Shown here: in pieces, positions 1-7,618 of the stretch
How the letters are laid out: each line of letters opens with the position of its first letter
How positions within the stretch are numbered: position 1 is the stretch's first letter
Source: DAOTXN01 sp034435435
GTDB lineage: Bacteria; Chloroflexota; Anaerolineae; S140-20
Reading direction: 5' to 3'
Assembly: GCA_034435435.1 (NCBI GenBank)
Contig: DAOTXN010000124.1
Coordinates: 1 to 14,143 of the forward strand
Length of the DNA: 14,143 nt
Program-made: the position numbers and the translations under genes
The notes under the pieces: generated by a model
What the model was told of the DNA's origin: nothing
What the model saw: only the letters and a program-made list of their open reading frames with translations
Database searches by the model: none

Positions 1-123
1 GACAATTCTGACCGGCTTTCGCAAATCATACTACTTGCGAGATATAAGCTAGTCGGCAAAGATGCAGAAACCGGCAAATTACAGTGCGGCAGTCTGGCTT
101 TATCGAAATACACTATGCCGTAA
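1..123 (+). CDS. 3' end of an unidentified open frame (partial)
   Basis: Frame 1 is open from the window edge for 40 codons and stops at TAA 121-123, inside the left copy of the 22-bp inverted repeat. The readable peptide ends in SKYTMP and contains YKLVGKDAETGKLQ, which looks protein-like, but I cannot assign a family. In a canonical type 1 BREX operon the gene before pglZ is the methyltransferase pglX, so this could be a pglX tail; nothing in the residues proves it. The frame continues open after the stop straight into the HEPN protein, so the TAA is the only break between them. Forty open codons could also be chance. Confidence 0.25.
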   Translation, partial: DNSDRLSQIILLARYKLVGKDAETGKLQCGSLALSKYTMP

Positions 124-132
124 TTTCAGAAT
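111..132 (+). repeat. Left copy of a 22-bp long-range inverted repeat
   Basis: The core CTATGCCGTAATTTCAGAAT (113-132), with CA before it, recurs in reverse complement at 14011-14032 with one mismatch (G117 here, A in the other copy). Identity ends sharply on both sides. The stop codon of the upstream open frame lies inside it and the HEPN frame starts 10 bases after it. It could be a recombinase site, a transposon end or a dispersed repeat. No matching target duplication is visible outside the two copies. Confidence 0.75.
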
Positions 133-141
133 GAGCTCTTT

Positions 142-765
142 TTGGGTCTGGTGCGCGAGCGCGCGCAGGTGCCCCGCTCGACCTTGCGCCAGGTCACCCT
201 CTGTCATCTGTTGCGCCAGGCGGTCGTGGCCTCCTGCACGGCGCTTGAAACCTACTTGCCGGCGCTGCTGCACGCCAATCTACCGGTCATGATCCGTGCG
301 CGCGGGCGGGACTTTGTGCCGGCCGGTGATCAAGCCCTACGAGACTATTTCTCCGATCTGCAATTCGGTCTCGACGAAACCCTGCGTCTATTGGGCGACG
401 AACATGCCCCGGAATACATTTCGAACAAGATCCTGGGTCTGGCCAATTTCAAGTATCTCAGCTCGCGCAAAGGCATACACGTGGTGGGCGCTTTGCTGGG
501 CATCGCCAGGCCCTGGGATGCCATCGCTGATCACCTAAACCGCGACAAAAAAGAGTTGATGAAAACGCTAGAGGACACCGTGCGGCGTCGCAATGACATC
601 GTCCATCGCGCCGACCGGTCCCAGGATGACGCTGGCGGTGAGCCCCAAGTAATCACGTTCGCCTGGGCGCAACACGCCGTGGACACAATCAACCACATCT
701 GCCTGGCGCTGGATGAGTTAGTGGCGGCGCGGGTGGCGGAGCTGCAGGCGATGATGGGATCATAG
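142..765 (+). CDS. HEPN-domain protein (putative RNase) of the BREX operon
   Basis: This is a mostly alpha-helical protein of up to 207 residues. Near the C-terminus it has RRRNDIVHRAD, an Rx4H motif with R150 and H155 as counted from the TTG at 142. Rx4-6H is the catalytic signature of HEPN ribonucleases, and the size and layout resemble the RiboL-PSP-type HEPN group. The start is uncertain: TTG 142 and GTG 151 are the first usable codons and neither has a convincing Shine-Dalgarno. The frame is open back to the TAA at 121-123, so the natural N-terminus may have been lost at the 22-bp repeat. pglZ follows after 20 bases in the same direction, which suggests cotranscription. A role as an RNA-cleaving effector or a toxin-like partner is inferred; the family also contains non-catalytic members. 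Confidence 0.7.
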   Translation: MGLVRERAQVPRSTLRQVTLCHLLRQAVVASCTALETYLPALLHANLPVMIRARGRDFVPAGDQALRDYFSDLQFGLDETLRLLGDEHAPEYISNKILGLANFKYLSSRKGIHVVGALLGIARPWDAIADHLNRDKKELMKTLEDTVRRRNDIVHRADRSQDDAGGEPQVITFAWAQHAVDTINHICLALDELVAARVAELQAMMGS

Positions 766-785
766 CGTCGAGGAACGGCTAAAAG

Positions 786-3386
786 ATGGAAAAAGTCACT
801 CAAGCGCTAATCGTTCAACTGCGCCGACAAGTCGAGACGCACGGCGTTCTCGTCTGGTACGACCCACCCCAGGCGTATCTTGAGCTTGCCCAATCGCTGA
901 TACGCGAGACAGTGGCAGGCGCAATCGTCCACCGTTACGAGCCGGAACGCGGCTTCGTCTGGCTGCGCCGGCAGATAGAGCCGTTGTGGCAAGCGGTCGA
1001 TCCGCCCCGGCTGATCGTCTATGTGCCTATGAATCGAGACGAAACACAGGAGGCGTTGATTGAGTTCGAGGTCGCAGGCGTGGTGATGCAACCAGGCCAG
1101 CAGCCGCCCGAGCGCAACACGGCCCTGGCTACCGTTGCCCATCGGGCACTGGCGACCATCTTTCCACCAGCGGCGCTGGAAGACATCCTCCGGCAGGTCC
1201 AGGCCGGGCAGCTATCTCTATCAGAGCTGGATCAAGTCGCCGAAAAAGGTATCGAGGCTCAAACCGGCGCGGTCGCCCTGATCTTTGGCAGCGGAAACGC
1301 TTCCGAAGTCGCGATCCGTTTCTTAACCCATCCGACGCTGGACCAAGAAGTCGAGGCTAAAGGTGCTTTGGGAGGTTTGACAAAACTACAGACGGACGCG
1401 CTGGGCATATCCTTTCCGACCGATCAGGGACCCGCAGGCTTACGCGCACACCTGGCCCGACAAATCTTGGTGACGGAACTCAGGGAGGCTTTGGGAGAGA
1501 ACGTGCCCCAAGCACTAAGTACCTTTCGGGTGGCCGATAAAAAAATCGCCCGCGAGACAGCCGTGCATCTGGCCCAGACCTGGCGCAACCGGCGTGACCT
1601 GGCCGAGAGCTATATGCATTGGGCCGGGCGAGTGCAGACCGAGATTGGGTTGGGTTCTCTGGAATTGGACCTGGAAGCTCTGGCGCGGACGGAAACTTTT
1701 CCAGGTGGGGAGATCCGCCTGCAAGAAGTGATGGAGAACGCGCTAACCACACGTGCTACCAGGCGCCTGGTGGAACTGGTCGAGGCGCGACTGAAGGGGT
1801 TCTGGTCGGCGCAAAAGCCGGAGATAAAAACCCGTTGGGAAGTGATCGCTGACGCCGGCCGGGTCCTGGTTGAAGCGGCGCGCGTGGAAAGTGCGATCAA
1901 GGCAAAAGAGTGGTCGGCCGAGGCGCTGTTGTCTGGCTATGCCGGCGACGATGAGCCGTGGTGTAACCTGGATACTGCCCAGCGTCACCTGGAGCGGGAC
2001 TATAGCCGCTTTGACCTTGATCCGCAGGGTCACAGTTCGTTGATTCAGTTGGTGGCCAGGGCTCGCCAGCGTTATGCTATTGTGTCTAACGATCTGGCTG
2101 AGCGATTCAGTCAGGCGTATGTCGATGCCAAGTTCGAACTGCCTGGTGTGCCGCTTCAGGCAGATATCTACCAGGAAAAAGTGGCGCCAGCCACAAAGAC
2201 CCAACGCGTGGCGTACATGCTCGTGGACGCACTGCGCTTCGAGATGGCTCGAGAGCTGGTTTCCATCCTGGAAACGGATTGGGTTATTGACCTGACCTTG
2301 GCGTTGGCCACACCGCCCACCATCACCGAGGTCGGCATGGCGGCGCTGATGCCTGGCGCCGAAAAAGGGCTGTCCCTTGCCGCCGGCGGTGACAACAAAC
2401 TGGTGGTAGTCGTGGCCGGTCAAGCACTTCAGACGCGCCAGGATCGTCTGGACCTCCTTCAGGCGACGGTAGAGAATAACGTTGTTGTGACAAAGCTAGA
2501 TCAACTGGCGCCATTGGCGGATATCCAGTTGCGAGAGGCGATCAAAACCGCTCGAATGGTCGTCGTCACAGCGACAGAAGAGATTGATGGTCTATGTGAG
2601 AATAACCCAGCGTTGGCGCGGCGTATGCTGGATGATGTACTTAGTCAACTCCGCCGAGGGATCAAAGCGCTGTTTAACCTCGGCGTAGAGACAGCGATTA
2701 TCAGCGCCGACCACGGTTACCTGTTTGGGGAAAGACTTTCGACAGGGCAGGCGATCAATGCGCCAGGAGGGAAAACGGTGGCTCTCAAGCGCCGGGTTTG
2801 GATCGGCCAGGGAGGCGCCCAGTTGCCAGGCGTTTTACGCAAGCCGCTGTCGGCCTTTGGACTGGGTGGGGAGCTGGAGCTTGCCACGCCTCAGAACCTA
2901 TCCTGCTTTAAAGTCAAAGGGGGCGGCACCGAGTATTTCCACGGTGGCTTGTCCCCCCAAGAATTAGTTATTCCTGTCTTGACGGTCCGACGCGGAGCGG
3001 TGTCGGCAGCAGCAGCCAGCGCAAAAGTTCAATGGACGCTTTCCCTGGGTAGCAAGACGATCTCAACCCGCTTTCTGTCGGTTACGGTAGAGGCTCGGGC
3101 TTTTGAGCTATTGCCCATTGAGCCGCAGCCGGTGCGCGTCGAGGTGCGGGCGGGAGAGCAACCGATCTCAGTGCCCGTTTCGGCCAGTTATGGTTTTCAA
3201 GAGGCCACCAAAGACGTGCAACTGGCTCCAGATCCGGATAAGCCCCAGACCCTGGCTCAAAATACCGTTACGCTGATGATTACTGAAACGCCCAAGGTGG
3301 ACAAAGTTACAATCCATCTACTGGACGCAACGACCGGACTAAGTCTGGCCAGATTGGACAATGTACCGTTCGCGATTGCTTTATGA
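786..3386 (+). CDS. pglZ: BREX protein PglZ
   Basis: The product has 866 residues, in the range of type 1 BREX PglZ. PglZ belongs to the alkaline-phosphatase superfamily and is essential for BREX, which methylates host DNA at a non-palindromic site and blocks phage replication; its exact reaction is not settled. The region up to about residue 460 is helical. The PglZ phosphatase core follows, with YMLVDALRFEMA (metal-ligand Asp481) and IISADHGYLFGE (Asp642, His643). The C-terminal ~110 residues look like a beta-sandwich, with repeated VxVxV strands. The ATG at 786 has GAGGAA about 10 bases upstream. The gene follows the HEPN gene by 20 bases and precedes the likely brxL start by 10. I see no truncation or missing motif. 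Confidence 0.93.
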   Translation: MEKVTQALIVQLRRQVETHGVLVWYDPPQAYLELAQSLIRETVAGAIVHRYEPERGFVWLRRQIEPLWQAVDPPRLIVYVPMNRDETQEALIEFEVAGVVMQPGQQPPERNTALATVAHRALATIFPPAALEDILRQVQAGQLSLSELDQVAEKGIEAQTGAVALIFGSGNASEVAIRFLTHPTLDQEVEAKGALGGLTKLQTDALGISFPTDQGPAGLRAHLARQILVTELREALGENVPQALSTFRVADKKIARETAVHLAQTWRNRRDLAESYMHWAGRVQTEIGLGSLELDLEALARTETFPGGEIRLQEVMENALTTRATRRLVELVEARLKGFWSAQKPEIKTRWEVIADAGRVLVEAARVESAIKAKEWSAEALLSGYAGDDEPWCNLDTAQRHLERDYSRFDLDPQGHSSLIQLVARARQRYAIVSNDLAERFSQAYVDAKFELPGVPLQADIYQEKVAPATKTQRVAYMLVDALRFEMARELVSILETDWVIDLTLALATPPTITEVGMAALMPGAEKGLSLAAGGDNKLVVVVAGQALQTRQDRLDLLQATVENNVVVTKLDQLAPLADIQLREAIKTARMVVVTATEEIDGLCENNPALARRMLDDVLSQLRRGIKALFNLGVETAIISADHGYLFGERLSTGQAINAPGGKTVALKRRVWIGQGGAQLPGVLRKPLSAFGLGGELELATPQNLSCFKVKGGGTEYFHGGLSPQELVIPVLTVRRGAVSAAAASAKVQWTLSLGSKTISTRFLSVTVEARAFELLPIEPQPVRVEVRAGEQPISVPVSASYGFQEATKDVQLAPDPDKPQTLAQNTVTLMITETPKVDKVTIHLLDATTGLSLARLDNVPFAIAL

Positions 3387-3396
3387 GAGGGTAGAG

Positions 3397-5418
3397 ATGC
3401 CAGAACTGGATCGTAAAGCCAATGAGGTTTTTGCAGGAAAAGTGGTGCGCAAGGATTTGGTACGCCAGGTCAAAGTGGGCGCAAACGTTCCAACGTATGT
3501 CCTCGAGTATCTGTTGGGCAAGTATTGTGCCACCGATGACCCGGTGGCGATTGAGGCCGGTTTACGGATGGTGCACAACACCCTGGCCGACAACATCATT
3601 CGTCCAGACGAGGCGATGAAGGCGCAATCGCGGGTGAAGGAGCGGGGTCAGCAACGCTACATTGATAAAATCCTGGTGCGGCTGGAAGGCGCCAAATACT
3701 GGGCTGAAGTGGTCAATTTTGGCCACCGCTTCGCCCACATTCCCGACACTTTTGTGCGGCGCTACGAACGACTGCTGGAAGGGGGGGTATGGTCACAAGT
3801 GGACATCGAGTTTCGGGCTGACGAAGAGGTCGGCGGAAAAACCCGACCCTTTTTCATCACCGACCTCAAGCCAATCCAGATGGCAACCTTTAACCTGGAC
3901 GACTATTGCAGCGGGCGAAGTAAACTGACGACCGATGAATGGCTCGATGTGCTGATTCGCTCAATGGGATTCGAGTCGTCGTACTTTGACCGGCGCTCGA
4001 AACTGATGATGTTGATGCGTCTGGTCCCGATGGTGCAACGCAATTATAACCTCGTCGAACTGGGGCCTAGAGGCACGGGCAAGTCCTTCGTCTATCGCGA
4101 GCTATCCCCTTACGCCATCTTGATTTCAGGCGGCAAGACCACCGTAGCCAATCTCTTTTACAACATGGCCTCGCGCCAGGTCGGTCTGGTCGGTCTGTGG
4201 GATGTTGTGGCATTTGACGAAGTGGCTGGCATCAAGTTCTCGGACAAGACCGCCATCCAGATCCTCAAAGACTATATGGAAAGCGGGAGCTTTAGCCGGG
4301 GCCGTGAAGAGATCGTCGCTGAAGCCTCGCTGGTCTTTGCCGGCAACATCAACCAGCCCGTGGATGTATTGGTGCGTACCAGCACTTTGTTTCAGCCGCT
4401 CCCAGAAGAGATGCAGGATATGGCACTAATTGACCGCTTTCACTTTTACCTGCCGGGCTGGGAAATGCCCAAGATGCGCAACGAGTTCTTGACCGATCAC
4501 TATGGTTTTGTGGTAGATTATCTGTCGGAGGCGCTGCGCGAGCTACGCCGGTACAGCTTTACCGAGGCCTTTGATCGTTACTTTAGTCTGGGTAGCCACC
4601 TGAACACGCGGGATGCCAAAGCGGTGCGCCGCACCGTATCCGGGTTGGTCAAGCTGTTGCATCCGGCTGGCGATCCCGCCCGTGGGGAGGTGCAGGAGTA
4701 CCTGGAGCTGGCGCTGGAAGGACGCCGGCGCGTCAAGGAGCAATTGAAAAAGATGGGAGCGTTTGAGTACTACCAGACCTCCTTTTCTTACTTGGACACT
4801 GAGACGATGCACGAGCACTTTGTGGGTGTGCCGGAAGAGGGCGGTCAGCGGCTCATTGGCCAGGATCCAATGCAACCGGGCAGCGTCTACACGGCAGCTC
4901 TCACCGATGGAGACAAGGTCGCCCTGCATCGCATCGAGATCAGCCGCATGACGGGCAGTGGCAAGTTGCGCATCACTGGCAACCCTGATCGGACAATGAA
5001 AGATTCGATCATCACGGCCTTTGATTATGTGCGTTCGCGCCAGAGACAACTCGGAATTGAGCGGGACATATCCAGTTATGACTTTCACGTTCAGATCGTG
5101 GACCTGATGGCATCCAAGGAAGGCAGCGAAGCTGGAGTGGCTTTTTTTGTGGCGCTGTATTCGCTATTGAAAGACAAGCCAGCGCTGCCCGGTTTGGTGA
5201 TCCTGGGTGAGATGACGATCCAGGGCAACGTGGTACCGGTGCGTTCGTTAGTCGAGCCATTGCAGGTAGCGATGGACAACGGGGCCCGGCGCGTATTGGT
5301 GCCGCTGGGGAACAAGCGACAGTTCCTGGAGGTGCCGGCGGACGTGATCGAAAAAGTAGATCCGATCTTCTATGGCGACCCGCTAACGGCTGCACTGAAG
5401 GGATTGGGGATGAACTGA
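3397..5418 (+). CDS. brxL: BREX protein BrxL (Lon-related AAA+ protein)
   Basis: A 673-residue protein from ATG 3397. This start is preferred over the in-frame ATG 3361, which lies inside pglZ, because GAGAGG sits just upstream and MPELDRKANEVFAGKVVRKDL is the usual BrxL N-terminus apart from small changes. The AAA+ core has Walker A GPRGTGKS (Lys229) and Walker B VVAFDEVAG (Asp274). The C-terminal domain is Lon-like, with SKEGSEAG around Ser577 at the position of the Lon serine. By eye, the Lon lysine position (GLKEK in E. coli Lon) reads SLVEP here, putting Pro621 where the lysine should be, so peptidase activity is doubtful. BrxL forms rings, binds DNA and is needed for phage restriction in type 1 BREX. 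It ends 11 bases from the converging PIN remnant and I see no clear terminator between them. Confidence 0.95.
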   Translation: MPELDRKANEVFAGKVVRKDLVRQVKVGANVPTYVLEYLLGKYCATDDPVAIEAGLRMVHNTLADNIIRPDEAMKAQSRVKERGQQRYIDKILVRLEGAKYWAEVVNFGHRFAHIPDTFVRRYERLLEGGVWSQVDIEFRADEEVGGKTRPFFITDLKPIQMATFNLDDYCSGRSKLTTDEWLDVLIRSMGFESSYFDRRSKLMMLMRLVPMVQRNYNLVELGPRGTGKSFVYRELSPYAILISGGKTTVANLFYNMASRQVGLVGLWDVVAFDEVAGIKFSDKTAIQILKDYMESGSFSRGREEIVAEASLVFAGNINQPVDVLVRTSTLFQPLPEEMQDMALIDRFHFYLPGWEMPKMRNEFLTDHYGFVVDYLSEALRELRRYSFTEAFDRYFSLGSHLNTRDAKAVRRTVSGLVKLLHPAGDPARGEVQEYLELALEGRRRVKEQLKKMGAFEYYQTSFSYLDTETMHEHFVGVPEEGGQRLIGQDPMQPGSVYTAALTDGDKVALHRIEISRMTGSGKLRITGNPDRTMKDSIITAFDYVRSRQRQLGIERDISSYDFHVQIVDLMASKEGSEAGVAFFVALYSLLKDKPALPGLVILGEMTIQGNVVPVRSLVEPLQVAMDNGARRVLVPLGNKRQFLEVPADVIEKVDPIFYGDPLTAALKGLGMN

Positions 5419-5429
5419 AACGTTCAATT

Positions 5430-5645
5430 TCACGGCGGCGGGACCAGGTCGCTCCACTCCCGATGGTGAATGGCCTCCAGGGCCTCCCCGCTCCAGCCCA
5501 ACGCCTCGCTCAGGAACGCGCCCACGAGCATCACCTGGATACCGTGTTGCGCCAATGCGGCTCGTGTGTCCTCGGCGTGAAAGTCATTGTCGTTCGTCAC
5601 CAGACAGTCCACGCCGGCCCGGATCGCCGCAAGTGCGAATGGTCT
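5430..5645 (-). pseudogene. C-terminal remnant of a PIN-domain toxin
   Basis: Read in the - strand frame that stops at 5432-5430, the sequence encodes AGVDCLVTNDNDF and about 50 further residues, typical of the C-terminal half of a VapC/PIN ribonuclease, where VTND carries a metal-binding acidic residue. The N-terminal half with the first catalytic Asp and the Glu is absent. Upstream the frame runs into the antitoxin gene in a different register, with no ribosome binding site or plausible start. The simplest reading is a deletion that removed the antitoxin end and roughly half of the toxin gene. GTG 5612 could start a short product, but it could not be an active PIN nuclease. Confidence 0.75.
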
Positions 5646-5922
5646 CGATTTCCGCCTGGACCTCTTCTTCCGTCAATCCTTCTTCGCTCGCCTCATTCGA
5701 CTGAGGCTCACGAACGTCGCGCCCGGCCTGGCGGCCCAACTCGTAAAAGCGGCTCCAGGCCGCCAGACGTTGCAGCTTTTCGTACTCGGCCTTCGAAAGG
5801 ATCACGACGGAGGGGATGTCATCCCGCTCTACGATAAAGCGCTTGCCGGCTATCGTGTTGCGGATAATCTCACCAAAGTGCGTGCGCGCCCAGGTGGCGG
5901 TGACCGTGCGCATTTCCGTCAT
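5584..5922 (-). CDS. Phd/YefM-family antitoxin with altered C-terminus
   Basis: 112 residues. VTATWARTHFGEIIRNTIAGK followed by VERDDIPSVVILSKAEYEKLQ is the classic Phd/YefM fold: an N-terminal DNA-binding dimerisation domain and a helical toxin-binding tail. The start at 5922 has a GGGGGG/GGAAGA run just upstream; ATG 5913 is an alternative. After EEEVQAEIETIR the protein runs on through 15-20 residues (TCGDPGRRGLSGDERQ) encoded by toxin DNA read in the wrong frame, so its natural end has been lost to the deletion. The repressor domain is intact and a palindromic operator lies just upstream. It is probably an orphan antitoxin that could still autoregulate. Confidence 0.85.
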   Translation of the reverse strand: MTEMRTVTATWARTHFGEIIRNTIAGKRFIVERDDIPSVVILSKAEYEKLQRLAAWSRFYELGRQAGRDVREPQSNEASEEGLTEEEVQAEIETIRTCGDPGRRGLSGDERQ

Positions 5923-5958
5923 CAGCTCTTCCCCCCTTCATTCACCAATCAGTAATTG

Positions 5959-5988
5959 ATTAACGTTAATGTACACTGAACAGTGTAC
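5959..5988. promoter_or_regulatory. Tandem palindromes upstream of the antitoxin (operator)
   Basis: Two palindromes abut: ATTAACGTTAAT (5959-5970, perfect) and GTACACTGAACAGTGTAC (5971-5988, 8-bp arms around AA). TGTACA at 5970-5975 and TGTACC at 5984-5989 resemble the paired TGTACA boxes that YefM-type antitoxins bind. The pair lies 36-66 bases upstream of the antitoxin start, where the promoter should be. It also sits 18 bases beyond the integrase stop, so it could alternatively mark a junction of the integrated element. Confidence 0.65.
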
Positions 5989-6006
5989 CGTCTCTGGTGC
6001 GCATTG

Positions 6007-6936
6007 TCAATCGGGTTGAATGAGGTGAGGAATGTACGACCGGGTCACCTCCCGCCGCCCGTGACCCAAGTCGGCCGCTACCCGGTCACAGGCCTCGGCG
6101 TCGCTCAACCCGCTCTCTCGCAGCCGCCGATAGCACACCTGCGCGAACGTCTTGCGGAAACCGTGGGTCCCGTAGCACGCCACATCCAGCCGCTCGCACG
6201 CCTCCCGCACCGCCCGGCGGGTCCGTTCGGCCAGCGACTGCCGTCCCTGGAACACAAACTCGTCTCGATGACCTTCGGCGCGGGTTTTCATCTCCTGCAG
6301 GAAATCCAGATGCGCGGCGTCCACCTTCACCTGGCGGGGTCGTCCGCCTTTGGTGCGCTTTTCCACCCGCAGCCAGCCCGTCTCGGCGTTGATGTCACAG
6401 CCGCGCAGATAGGCCGCCTCGCTGACCCGCAGCCCCGCCACGGTCTGCAACTTCACCACATCGGCGGGTTGCTTGTCCTGGGCGTCTTCGCGCAGCGCGG
6501 CCACGATTTGCTGCGCCACTTTGGGCGGATACGCGCGCTCGGGTCGGCGGTCGCTGTGCCAGCCGCCGTGCTCCGACAGCAGCGCCGGCGCGTCAGCCGG
6601 GCGCAGCCCTTTGGCCCGCAGCGCCAGGTCGAACTTGCCGATAGCAGCCACCACCCGCCCGATGTGGCCGCCCGACAGTTCCCGCTCGTGCAAGTGCTGC
6701 ACATAGGCCTGGGCCATCACTGGAGTTATCGCCCCCACCTCTCGCAGGCCGTACTGGGCCTTGCACCATTTGGCGAAACTCACGACGCTGCGGGTGTAGC
6801 TCTGCATCGTGCCGATGCCGGTAATGTACTCGTCCGCCTGGCCGCGCGCCTTCAGGGCGTGCCGCGAGCGGCCCGGTGTGAAAATCGTTTTCATCGCTTC
6901 GGTGGTTTGATATTTGAGTGAGCCTTTGTGCCCCAT
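6007..6936 (-). CDS. Tyrosine recombinase / integrase
   Basis: 309 residues. The N-terminal core-binding (SAM-like) domain lies at about 40-112. The catalytic domain has the full set of residues: Arg170 (TVAGLRVSEA), Lys196 (RTKGGRPR), His258 and Arg261 (THGFRKTF), His292 (LGHGRRE) and nucleophile Tyr301 (RSYIPH). The ATG at 6936 has AAGGGAGC 5-8 bases upstream. It is the last gene of the - strand element and abuts the toxin-antitoxin locus, as integrases often lie next to an attachment site. It should cut and rejoin DNA through a 3'-phosphotyrosine; the target is unknown. No excisionase gene is recognisable beside it. Confidence 0.93.
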   Translation of the reverse strand: MGHKGSLKYQTTEAMKTIFTPGRSRHALKARGQADEYITGIGTMQSYTRSVVSFAKWCKAQYGLREVGAITPVMAQAYVQHLHERELSGGHIGRVVAAIGKFDLALRAKGLRPADAPALLSEHGGWHSDRRPERAYPPKVAQQIVAALREDAQDKQPADVVKLQTVAGLRVSEAAYLRGCDINAETGWLRVEKRTKGGRPRQVKVDAAHLDFLQEMKTRAEGHRDEFVFQGRQSLAERTRRAVREACERLDVACYGTHGFRKTFAQVCYRRLRESGLSDAEACDRVAADLGHGRREVTRSYIPHLIQPD

Positions 6937-7463
6937 CTTGCTCCCTTGTCAGTGACCAGACAGCGTCGACGAGGGGCTAAAGACCACCTTCCCCCCGTTT
7001 CCTGTATCCTGCCGGGCCAAAAAAAGATTGTTCTGTCAGATTTTGCCCCCGTTAAGACGCTTGCGCGCCCGTCGCACCCACTCGCCTGGTGACGAGTGCC
7101 ACGACGCTCCGCCGCGCCCGGCCAGGTGGCGGGGGACAGCGGCGCTGCGATTGGAGGGGCCCGCCGGTTCAGGTCATCCCACAGCGGAACGTTGGTTCCA
7201 GTGCCGGATGAATTGAACGCAAACCGAGGGAACGCAGCCAACCCCCGGCCGGCGAATGCGAGGTCGCTCACAAGGTCCCCGTCTAAGGGGGCGAGGAGCC
7301 CACGCCTCCTGCAGATCATGCCCAAAGGACACGGCCCGCAGCCAACGTAGAAATGAGGAAGCTGACGAACAGCGCGCGGTCGCGGGGCAACTACGCCACT
7401 GTGACGATGAGTGTCAACGGCGCGCAGGCCATCGACGCAAGAACCGTCGGTGTGACGATTCAT
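6891..7463 (-). CDS. Doubtful small ORF before the integrase
   Basis: 190 codons beginning MNRHTDGSCVDGLRAV. The only supporting signal is a well-spaced GGAGG six bases before the ATG. The residues are rich in Arg, Pro and Gly with no family pattern, the end overlaps the start of the integrase by 46 bases, and the frame crosses the short palindromic repeat at 7271-7293. I list it because the ribosome binding site is real-looking, not because the protein is recognised. Confidence 0.18.
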   Translation of the reverse strand: MNRHTDGSCVDGLRAVDTHRHSGVVAPRPRAVRQLPHFYVGCGPCPLGMICRRRGLLAPLDGDLVSDLAFAGRGLAAFPRFAFNSSGTGTNVPLWDDLNRRAPPIAAPLSPATWPGAAERRGTRHQASGCDGRASVLTGAKSDRTIFFWPGRIQETGGRWSLAPRRRCLVTDKGARWGTKAHSNIKPPKR

Positions 7464-7618
7464 TCTTCACCTCCATTGTACCCGACGTGGCGACGGCCGA
7501 CAATCCCACCTTGGTAACAGACCAGGCGGTCGCGATGGGCGTCGTTAGCGCAGCCACTCCACTTCGACAAGGCCCGGTATAGTGTGGTCCATCATTTGCC
7601 TCCCTCGTCCGTTTTCTA
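6937..7618. other. 682-bp region without a confident gene
   Basis: No recognisable protein, RNA gene or mobile-element end is visible between the integrase start and the helicase-loader stop. On the - strand a frame starting at ATG 7463, with GGAGG six bases upstream, runs 190 codons to 6891 and overlaps the integrase start. It has no recognisable motif and its composition is not convincing. A 16-codon frame starting at 7595 also follows a GGAGG. The stretch holds one copy of the CAAGGTCCCC/AAGGGGGCG repeat (7271-7293) and a short hairpin AGGAG-CTCCT just after it. It may be a structured or regulatory region, or a decayed gene. Confidence 0.5.
7271..7293 (+). repeat. Short palindromic repeat, copy A
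   Basis: CAAGGTCCCC, a variable GTCT, then AAGGGGGCG. It matches 8791-8813 at 21 of 23 positions in the same orientation. CCCC and GGGG can pair as a small hairpin. GCGAGG occurs on both sides (7258-7263 and 7291-7296). Confidence 0.6.

Noticed and set aside
1743..2423. 226-codon - strand frame inside pglZ
   Set aside because: It lies opposite the PglZ catalytic core and shows no family features.
5983..6921. Long + strand open frame opposite the integrase
   Set aside because: It is the antisense shadow of a GC-rich gene. The - strand frame contains all six tyrosine-recombinase catalytic residues and this one has no motif.
7590..7595. Longer small gene from 7595 running to 7414
   Set aside because: On careful reading the frame stops after 16 codons; the longer product is in another frame without a start.
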